This document shows positions 5,470-11,101 of a stretch of DNA of 11,101 nt, one piece after another. A program made the position numbers and the translations under genes. Source of the stretch: an uncultured Bacteroidales bacterium. Its GTDB lineage: Bacteria; Bacteroidota; Bacteroidia; Bacteroidales; FEN-979. Location of the stretch: positions 1 through 11,101 of the forward strand of contig CAIYQH010000550.1 of NCBI GenBank assembly GCA_903928285.1, read 5' to 3'. Under the pieces are notes generated by a model that saw only the letters and a list, made by a program, of their open reading frames with translations, did not search any database and was not told the origin of the DNA. Every line of letters begins with the position of its first letter. Position 1 is the first letter of the stretch.

Positions 5470-8409
5470 TTATAATGCAATGTTGTCGATACTTTCGCGG
5501 ATAAAGCACTGGATCACCTTTCCGCCCGATACCAGGTATACATTGCTGACAAACTCAACATTGATCTTCCGGCCATCAGCCGTTTCAAGCGGCAGATTTT
5601 CATAACGGACAATCTCCTTCTGCTGTAATTCTGAAAAAAGATCCTTATTGGCGACGATGTCTTTCAGAAATCCTATTTCCCAGATCGCTTTTTCAAGAAA
5701 TTGCTCTTTTGAGTAACCCAGCAGTTTTATCAGGAATGGATTCACATCCATAATTTTACCCGTTTCGGCATCGAGGATGAGAATTCCATCTTTCGCAGAT
5801 TCAAAGATGCGGCGATAGCGGGTTTCAGAAATGGACATCGCCTTCTCCGCAATTTTTGCCAGTGTAATATCTACAAAGGTAATCACCAGCCCGTCGATAT
5901 GGTCATCAAGGGTTCGGTAAGGCATGATGCGCACATTAAACCACCTTCCGTCGGTTGTTGGAATGGCTGTTTCAACAGATACGAGGGTTTTGATCACCTG
6001 CTCCACATGGCTCCCGATTTCAGGATATTGCAAATCGGATACCAGGTCGGTAAAAGGCCTGCCGATATCGGTGATGCGCAGTTTGATAATTCTAGTCACA
6101 AAGTCGGTATACCTGCGGATGTTCAACTCCCTGTCGAGGAACAACGTTGAAATCTCCGTGCTGTTGAGCAAATTTTTCATGTCGTCGTTTGCCCTGACGA
6201 AATCAGACAGCTTTCGCTGCAGTTCCACATTCACCGTCTGCAGCTCTTCGTTCAGGCTCTGCATCTCCTCCTTGGAGGTGGTGAGTTCCTCGTTGGTCGA
6301 TTGCAACTCTTCGTTGGTTGACTGGAGCTCCTCGTTGGTTGATTTCAGCTCCTCCTGTACGGTCTGCATCTCCTCATGGGTGCTTTGCATATTTTCATGA
6401 CTCCGTTGCAGTTCAATTTCCATATCCTTCATCCGCCCTGTTGAACTTCGTTTCCCTTTTACAGGGTTCAGGGTTGCATGATCAGTCCTGGCAGGCACAT
6501 CGGTGAATACCACCATCACCATGCCGGTGATTGAACCAGGTTGCTCAATCCTTTGAACCGTTACATCAACATACCGGTTGCCTCCGTCAGCCCCGACCTT
6601 AACATTGGTTATTTGAACAGGGCCAGGGCTTTGCATGGCTTTGCGCAGGGCCATTGGCAATGCCTGGCGCAAATCGTCGCGCGCCATCACATAAATGTTA
6701 TAGTTTGCCTTACCGGCAACCGGTACAATGTACCTGTCGATTCTGCCTGTCATATAGAGGATATCGCCATCGCCATTCACCAGTAAACTGGCCGGGGTGA
6801 ATCGCTGAAGCAGGAACTGGTCGGCTATGGTCTGGATGTTTTCAGCCTCTGATGGCGGTTTGCCGGCTTCTGATATACTGTGTTTTGGCTGGAAAAAGGA
6901 GCTTGGGAAATCAATGATCGCTTTTTCTGCCGAGGACATACTTCGCCGGAAGATTTTCAGTTTGTTATCAACCTCTGAAAATCCATGATGGTCGCTTCCG
7001 ATGGTCTCGGAAGATCCAAGCACCAGGATTCCGCCCGGATTCAGGCTGTAATGAAAAAGCCCGATCACCTTTTTTTGAAGGTCCGGCTGCATGTAAATGA
7101 GCAGGTTACGGCACGAAAGAAAGTCGAGTTTCGTAAAGGGCGGGTCTTTGATGACATTCTGCGGGGCAAATACCACCATTTCACGAACAGAGGCGTTTAC
7201 TCTGAAACCTTCCGTTTCAGGGCTGAAAAACTGGTTCAGACGTTCGGGCGATACGTCGGCTGCAATATTGAAGGAGTATATGCCTCTGCGGGCAATCTCA
7301 ATGGCGTCGTGGTCGATGTCGGTGGCAAATATCTGGAGTGTCAGGTTTTTGTGATTTTGTATTTTTTCCTGTACCTCCTTAAAAATCATGGCCAGCGTAT
7401 AGGCCTCCTCGCCTGTTGAACAACCCGTTACCCATGCGCGTAATACATACCCATAGGGCAATTCGTTCATTATGGCGGGAATCACGGTTCCTTTGAGTTT
7501 CTCCCAAACTTCCGTATCGCGGAAAAAGTTTGTAACGCCAATAAGCAATTCTTTGAAGAGAATCTCAACCTCCTTCTGATTCTCCTGTAAAAAACGGGCG
7601 TAGGTGTTTATCTTGTCGATCTGGTGAGCCCCCATGCGCCTTTCGATGCGTCGTAACAGGGTGTTTTTCTTGTACATTGAAAAGTCGTGACCGGTCTGGT
7701 CGCGGATGAGGATGATGATTTTATCGAGGTTGCTTGTGATTTTTTCATCGATATCGCCGTCGGGCTTCGCTATTGGGATAAACTTAAGAAAGGAGATCAA
7801 CCGGGCAGGTAAATCAGGGGCAGGCGCGATAATATCGGCAATTACCGCTTCGATGGCGCTGCGCGGCATGCCATCGAATTTTGCGGAAGCAGTCTCCTGA
7901 ACCAGCACAATCCCGTTTTTTTCCTTGATGGCCTTCAGCCCCAGGCTTCCGTCGCTGCCCATGCCCGAAAGGATGATGCCGATACTCCGGTTTTGCTGGT
8001 CATCGGCCAGCGAACGGAAGAAAAAATCAACGGGCAGCCTCAATCCCCTTGTTTCGACAGGTGCGAACAAATAGAGGGCGCCATTGAGTAGCGAAAGGCT
8101 TTTATTGGGGGGGATCACATAAACACAGTTGGGTTTTACCTTCAGCCTGTCGGTTGCCTGGAAAACCTTCATCGGGGTGATCCGCTGCAACAACTCAGGC
8201 ATGATGCCAACATGGGTAGGGTCAAGGTGTTGAATGACCACAAAGGCCATGCCGCTGTCTTTGGGCATGTTCCCGAAAAACTGTTCCAGCGCCTCGAGCC
8301 CGCCTGCCGAGGCGCCGATGCCCACAATGGGAAACAATGACTGTTCTTTTTGACCAACGGGGGCTGTCTCTTTTACAGTTTCCTTTGATTTCGGCTTCCT
8401 GGAATTCAT
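5470..8409 (-). CDS. CheB-CheR methylesterase/methyltransferase fusion with PAS domains
   Basis: A 979-residue fusion. Residues 28-205 are a CheB methylesterase domain with the triad Ser34 (GASAGG), His61 (QHLDP) and Asp153 (GMGSDG); the usual CheB N-terminal receiver is absent. Residues 222-490 are a CheR methyltransferase: helical N-domain with KNTLLRRIERRMG, SAM loop GCSTGEE from Gly329, ATDID at 362-366 and SCRN at 432-435. These activities normally demethylate/deamidate and methylate chemoreceptor glutamates. A PAS-like region (525-645) follows, then a long coiled coil (660-735) of near-identical heptads, a PAS_10-like domain (742-850) and a typical PAS domain (860-975). It ends there without a kinase domain, whereas some relatives continue into one. 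The ATG at 8409 has an AAGG-like ribosome binding site 6 nt upstream, the clearest in the window. No chemoreceptor, CheA or CheW is adjacent, so its targets are unknown; orphan relatives are thought to serve general PAS signalling. Confidence 0.95.
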   Translation of the reverse strand: MNSRKPKSKETVKETAPVGQKEQSLFPIVGIGASAGGLEALEQFFGNMPKDSGMAFVVIQHLDPTHVGIMPELLQRITPMKVFQATDRLKVKPNCVYVIPPNKSLSLLNGALYLFAPVETRGLRLPVDFFFRSLADDQQNRSIGIILSGMGSDGSLGLKAIKEKNGIVLVQETASAKFDGMPRSAIEAVIADIIAPAPDLPARLISFLKFIPIAKPDGDIDEKITSNLDKIIILIRDQTGHDFSMYKKNTLLRRIERRMGAHQIDKINTYARFLQENQKEVEILFKELLIGVTNFFRDTEVWEKLKGTVIPAIMNELPYGYVLRAWVTGCSTGEEAYTLAMIFKEVQEKIQNHKNLTLQIFATDIDHDAIEIARRGIYSFNIAADVSPERLNQFFSPETEGFRVNASVREMVVFAPQNVIKDPPFTKLDFLSCRNLLIYMQPDLQKKVIGLFHYSLNPGGILVLGSSETIGSDHHGFSEVDNKLKIFRRSMSSAEKAIIDFPSSFFQPKHSISEAGKPPSEAENIQTIADQFLLQRFTPASLLVNGDGDILYMTGRIDRYIVPVAGKANYNIYVMARDDLRQALPMALRKAMQSPGPVQITNVKVGADGGNRYVDVTVQRIEQPGSITGMVMVVFTDVPARTDHATLNPVKGKRSSTGRMKDMEIELQRSHENMQSTHEEMQTVQEELKSTNEELQSTNEELQSTNEELTTSKEEMQSLNEELQTVNVELQRKLSDFVRANDDMKNLLNSTEISTLFLDRELNIRRYTDFVTRIIKLRITDIGRPFTDLVSDLQYPEIGSHVEQVIKTLVSVETAIPTTDGRWFNVRIMPYRTLDDHIDGLVITFVDITLAKIAEKAMSISETRYRRIFESAKDGILILDAETGKIMDVNPFLIKLLGYSKEQFLEKAIWEIGFLKDIVANKDLFSELQQKEIVRYENLPLETADGRKINVEFVSNVYLVSGGKVIQCFIRESIDNIAL
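6245..6391 (-). repeat. In-frame 21-bp heptad repeat in the CheB-CheR coiled coil
   Basis: Seven 21-bp units in succession (start points 6245, 6266, 6287, 6308, 6329, 6350, 6371) encode seven-residue units of the type Glu-Glu-Leu/Met-Gln-Ser-Thr-Asn within residues 674-722. The three central units (6287-6349) are nearly identical and share TTCGTTGG or CTCGTTGG on the plus strand. The period equals one coiled-coil heptad, so it is a protein linker with residual DNA similarity. A diverged eighth unit may begin at 6224. Gain or loss of a unit would keep the frame and change linker length. Confidence 0.85.
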
Positions 8410-8515
8410 GGGACCTTGGTTTAGACAATGGCGAAAGGTAATGATATAAAGGTATGCTAAAAGTCGATATACTGCATGGGAACCTGAACTTTCTTAATTT
8501 TATATCCGTTACCCG
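8410..8515. other. Spacer between PAS-GAF kinase and CheB-CheR genes
   Basis: A 106-bp AT-rich gap between two minus-strand genes. On the minus strand the motif TACCTTT occurs twice, followed by A and by C, close to the Bacteroidota -7 form TAnnTTTG, but no -33 partner is evident. A short direct repeat, TAACGG, lies at the end nearest the upstream kinase. No terminator hairpin was seen. Whether CheB-CheR has its own promoter cannot be decided from sequence alone. Confidence 0.4.
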
Positions 8516-10684
8516 TTATTCTGTGTAACTCCCTGCCGGCAGTGAAAAAAAGAAAGTGGAGCCTTTGCCCTCTTCGCTCTCCACCCGAAGATTCCCGCCG
8601 TGTTTTTCAACGAACTCTTTACAGATGATCAGCCCCAGCCCGGTTGTGGGCTCTCCCTCTGTGCCTTTCCGGTTTGTCTGCTCATCGAGGCGGAACAGGT
8701 TGCCGACCATTTTGTCATTCATGCCGATACCATGGTCGCGGATCGATATTTCAACAAAATGGTCTGTTGCCGGTTTTGCAATGATGGAGATTGCCCCGCC
8801 CCTGGGAGAAAACTTTACAGCATTGGCAACCAGGTTGCGCATGATCGTGCCCAGCATATACCGGTCGGCGAAAACGTAACAATCGCCGTCGATATCATAT
8901 GCGAGTGCGATCTCCTTTTTAGCAGCCGCTTCCCCGACTGGTTTCAATGATTCTTCGATCATGGGCATTAGCTGCGATAATACTGGTTTAAAACTGGTTA
9001 CCCCCCTGCGGATACGTGACCACTCCAGCAGGTTCTCGAGTAAATTGAAAATGTTGGTTGCCGATTTTTGCATGGTCAACGCTATTTTCCGAAGTTCGTC
9101 CGTGGTGAATGAATCAATATCTTCCGCCAGCATTCTGGTAAAGCCAAGGAAAGCATTGAAAGGGCTGCGCAGGTCGTGGGAAATGATGGAGAAGAATTTG
9201 TCTTTTTCAACGTTGAGCTTTTGAAGATCATCGTTTGCGACTTTGAGTTGCTGCAATGTCACCGTCCGTTCAGTAATGTCAAGAAATGACCAGACTCTTG
9301 CTACCGGTTTCCCTCCCGAATACATTGGCTTCGAAATACGTTCGATGATACGACCGTCGCGGAAATAAATCATATCCAGACGCTCTGCTTCAGGTTTTGC
9401 ATACAATTCAGAAACCCCGGTGAGAAAACCATCAGGGTCGGTAAGTTTTTCAAGTACAAAATGTAAAAGGGTTTCATCGTCTCCCACAGCGATAGCTCCA
9501 TCGGGGATTTGCCACATTTCGGCAAATTTACGATTTGTCAAAAGGACCTTCCCGTGAAGATCGACCACCAGGATGGCGTTATGGATCGATTCAAGTGTTG
9601 CTTCCGTCAGTGACATGGAATTCTGCAGCGCCTCCTCCACACTTTTACGCTCTGCGATATCCCATACCAGGTCAGCAAGCAGGGAAACCAATTCCACATC
9701 CTTGTCAGTAAAATCTGTTGGTTTATTCCCTATGCCCAAGATGGCCATGATTTTCCCATTGCGTAAAACCGGCACGGTCAGTTCGCGCACGACCAGCGCA
9801 TGTCCGGCAGGCATGCCTTTCCTGTTTGGAAGCGACGGATAGTCATTATGCACTACAGGACGCCGTTCACGGATACAATCAGCCCAAACGCCAGCCATTG
9901 CAACATTATAATGCATTCCTTTTCCTTCAGCCTTGCAGAATTCTTTCTTGGTCCGTGTGGACCAGTTCTGCAACAAAATGGTTTTCTGATCATCTTCAAC
10001 AAAATGATAAAAGCCAATCAGACTGCCTGTTAACCGTTCGGCCTGATTGAGTGTTTCTTCAAGGAACTCGTCAAGATTGTGGTTGTCGGCGAATTTCAGC
10101 AAGTTCAGCCTGGCCAGGTTCATGTTTTCCATCTGCCTGCGGGTGGTGAGATCAACGATCGAAATCAGGCAGTGATCTTCCTTTTCGGAAAGTCTGCCGG
10201 TAAGCTGAACATAGCATGGGGAGCTGTCTTTGATTGCCAGGGCAAGCTCACAGGTTTGCATGGTTTTATTGGTAAACAGGTTCTCGAAAAAATGTTTGAA
10301 TACCGGTTTTGTGTTGGCGGAAACAAAAAAACCAAAGGAGTTGTTTTTTAGACGCAGGCGCTCTTTCCCCAGCATTCGGGCGGCGGAAAAGTTGATATCG
10401 GCGATTCTGCCATCCTTTGAGAGCGAAAAATATCCCGTTGGCGCAAATTCGAATAACTGAGTATACTTGTCGACGGCAATTTGTGCAGTGTCCCAGGCAT
10501 TCCGCAGCTCTTCATTCTGCATTTCCAGTTCAACCTGGTGCACCTCAAGTTCGTGAATGAGTTTTCCTATTTCTGTTTGCGAAAGGGAGGGGGATTCAGC
10601 ATCAGGATGAGCCGTGATTTTCAGTAATTCTTCGGCTTTCTGACGAAGTTTCTCAAATCCTGATTTTTTATTGTTATCGTTCAT
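8516..10684 (-). CDS. PAS-GAF-PAS sensor histidine kinase
   Basis: A 722-residue cytosolic histidine kinase without visible membrane helices. From the chosen start: coiled coil (about 36-73); PAS 1 (75-182), with FEFAPTGYFSLS; a GAF domain (about 190-348) with the AGHALVVRELTVPV and GIGNKPTDF signatures of the GAF type common in such kinases; PAS 2 (353-479); HisKA with phospho-acceptor His503 (SHDLRSP); HATPase with N-box Asn617/Asn621, G1 box DHGIGM from Asp650 and G2 box TGLGL from about Gly682. It has no receiver, so an unlinked response regulator or another protein's receiver must accept the phosphate. The frame extends upstream to a TTG at 10747 inside the TPR gene, and an ATG lies at 10720. 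The ATG at 10684 is preferred because the protein then begins like the paralogous hybrid kinase, 49 bp after the TPR stop. The ligand of the GAF domain is unknown. Confidence 0.92.
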   Translation of the reverse strand: MNDNNKKSGFEKLRQKAEELLKITAHPDAESPSLSQTEIGKLIHELEVHQVELEMQNEELRNAWDTAQIAVDKYTQLFEFAPTGYFSLSKDGRIADINFSAARMLGKERLRLKNNSFGFFVSANTKPVFKHFFENLFTNKTMQTCELALAIKDSSPCYVQLTGRLSEKEDHCLISIVDLTTRRQMENMNLARLNLLKFADNHNLDEFLEETLNQAERLTGSLIGFYHFVEDDQKTILLQNWSTRTKKEFCKAEGKGMHYNVAMAGVWADCIRERRPVVHNDYPSLPNRKGMPAGHALVVRELTVPVLRNGKIMAILGIGNKPTDFTDKDVELVSLLADLVWDIAERKSVEEALQNSMSLTEATLESIHNAILVVDLHGKVLLTNRKFAEMWQIPDGAIAVGDDETLLHFVLEKLTDPDGFLTGVSELYAKPEAERLDMIYFRDGRIIERISKPMYSGGKPVARVWSFLDITERTVTLQQLKVANDDLQKLNVEKDKFFSIISHDLRSPFNAFLGFTRMLAEDIDSFTTDELRKIALTMQKSATNIFNLLENLLEWSRIRRGVTSFKPVLSQLMPMIEESLKPVGEAAAKKEIALAYDIDGDCYVFADRYMLGTIMRNLVANAVKFSPRGGAISIIAKPATDHFVEISIRDHGIGMNDKMVGNLFRLDEQTNRKGTEGEPTTGLGLIICKEFVEKHGGNLRVESEEGKGSTFFFSLPAGSYTE

Positions 10685-10733
10685 AGGATGCGTTTTGTAA
10701 CAGGCGAAACTTATCGCCATTCTTGCTGAAAGG

Positions 10734-11101
10734 CTACTGACTTGCAAGCTTAACCAGGTCGTCCGGGATATTGATCCCGTTCAGCCGCATTTGCCCGATA
10801 ACCTGCAGCGCTTCGGTTTTATGGCCGGTCATAAACCAGACCATGGCCAGGTTGTGGCTGGCCTGTTCGTTTTTAGGATCGAAGGTGGTAACCTGCCTGA
10901 GGAAGTAAATGGTGCTGTCATATTTTTGCCTGCCGTATGCCGACTCCGCGAGTTTAAAATAAACCTCCCCCAGCACCTTCACGGCTGATCTCTTCGTAGG
11001 ATCCAGTTCCACCCCCTTTGCAAGGAAAAAAGCGGCGCTGTCGAATTTCTTCAGGGTAAACAAACTGCGGGAAAGGTTGAAATAGAGATCGGGAAAGTTT
11101 G
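10734..11101 (-). CDS. TPR-repeat protein, C-terminal part (cut by right edge)
   Basis: The minus-strand frame is open from the right edge to the TAG at 10736-10734, giving about 122 residues of C-terminus. It reads on past the TTG at 11063, so that codon is an internal Leu and the true start is outside the window. Helical TPR-like units are visible: one with LYFNLSRSLFTLKKFDSA ending ELDP, one with AVKVLGEVYFKLAESAYGRQ, and one from QASHNLAMVWFMTGHKTEAL. The Asp-Pro ends (ELDP, TFDP) and Ala/Gly spacing fit the 34-residue TPR pattern. TPR proteins are scaffolds for protein contacts. It is the gene upstream of the PAS-GAF kinase, 49 bp away and on the same strand, so it could share its transcript; any functional link is inferred. 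Membrane anchoring or a signal peptide cannot be judged without the N-terminus. Confidence 0.8.
   Translation of the reverse strand, partial: NFPDLYFNLSRSLFTLKKFDSAAFFLAKGVELDPTKRSAVKVLGEVYFKLAESAYGRQKYDSTIYFLRQVTTFDPKNEQASHNLAMVWFMTGHKTEALQVIGQMRLNGINIPDDLVKLASQ

Noticed and set aside
5924..6400. 158-residue plus-strand open frame with Ser-rich repeats opposite the CheB-CheR coiled coil
   Set aside because: The Ser-rich periodicity is simply the reverse reading of the heptad repeat; no start signal or homology supports it.
8410..8515. Two TACCTTT motifs before the CheB-CheR gene as tandem promoters
   Set aside because: Each lacks the final G of the consensus and a -33 partner, so they are noted in the spacer entry only.
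1..11101. Mobile element, CRISPR, defence system or RNA gene
   Set aside because: No transposase or integrase coding sequence, long inverted repeats, spaced direct repeats of CRISPR type, or tRNA/rRNA-like sequence were seen; the SWIM protein alone is not evidence of a defence system.

Overview
The window looks like an accessory signalling region of a Bacteroidota-type chromosome. The reasons are large soluble multi-PAS histidine kinases, a CheB-CheR-PAS fusion with no chemotaxis genes nearby, a lipoprotein with a short LSGC lipobox, AT-rich spacers, and starts that mostly lack a Shine-Dalgarno sequence. The lineage is inferred from style only; there is no rRNA or marker gene.

Layout, left to right. 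The minus-strand start of a lipoprotein gene (1-107) runs off the left edge and was recovered by reading the sequence directly. A 116-bp divergent spacer follows, then a plus-strand SWIM zinc-finger protein (224-1795). Its 3' end overlaps by 11 bp, tail to tail, a large hybrid histidine kinase on the minus strand (1785-5369). From there to the right edge everything is on the minus strand. In transcription order it is: the C-terminal part of a TPR protein (10734-11101, cut by the right edge), a PAS-GAF-PAS histidine kinase (8516-10684), a CheB-CheR-PAS fusion protein (5470-8409), and the hybrid kinase. The gaps are 49, 106 and 100 bp, so the four may be co-transcribed, but no promoter or terminator could be confirmed.

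The three signalling proteins have no predicted membrane segments and should be cytosolic. The two kinases are modular paralogues. They share an N-terminal coiled-coil plus PAS module (70 of 148 positions identical in an ungapped hand alignment) and a second PAS type, but have different outputs: one ends in a receiver, the other in the ATPase domain. The CheB-CheR protein keeps the methylesterase triad and the methyltransferase SAM loop, yet no chemoreceptor, CheA, CheW, DNA-binding response regulator or phosphotransfer protein lies in the window. The working model (inference) is a PAS-sensing cytosolic phosphosignalling cluster whose targets are encoded elsewhere.

All genes belong to known families. 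The most useful leads are the duplicated PAS modules, the chemoreceptor-free CheB-CheR with an in-frame 21-bp repeat, the SWIM protein with no SNF2 helicase beside it, and the lipoprotein fragment at the left edge. No RNA genes, insertion sequences, CRISPR arrays or convincing terminators were seen, and no stretch over 300 bp lacks a gene.
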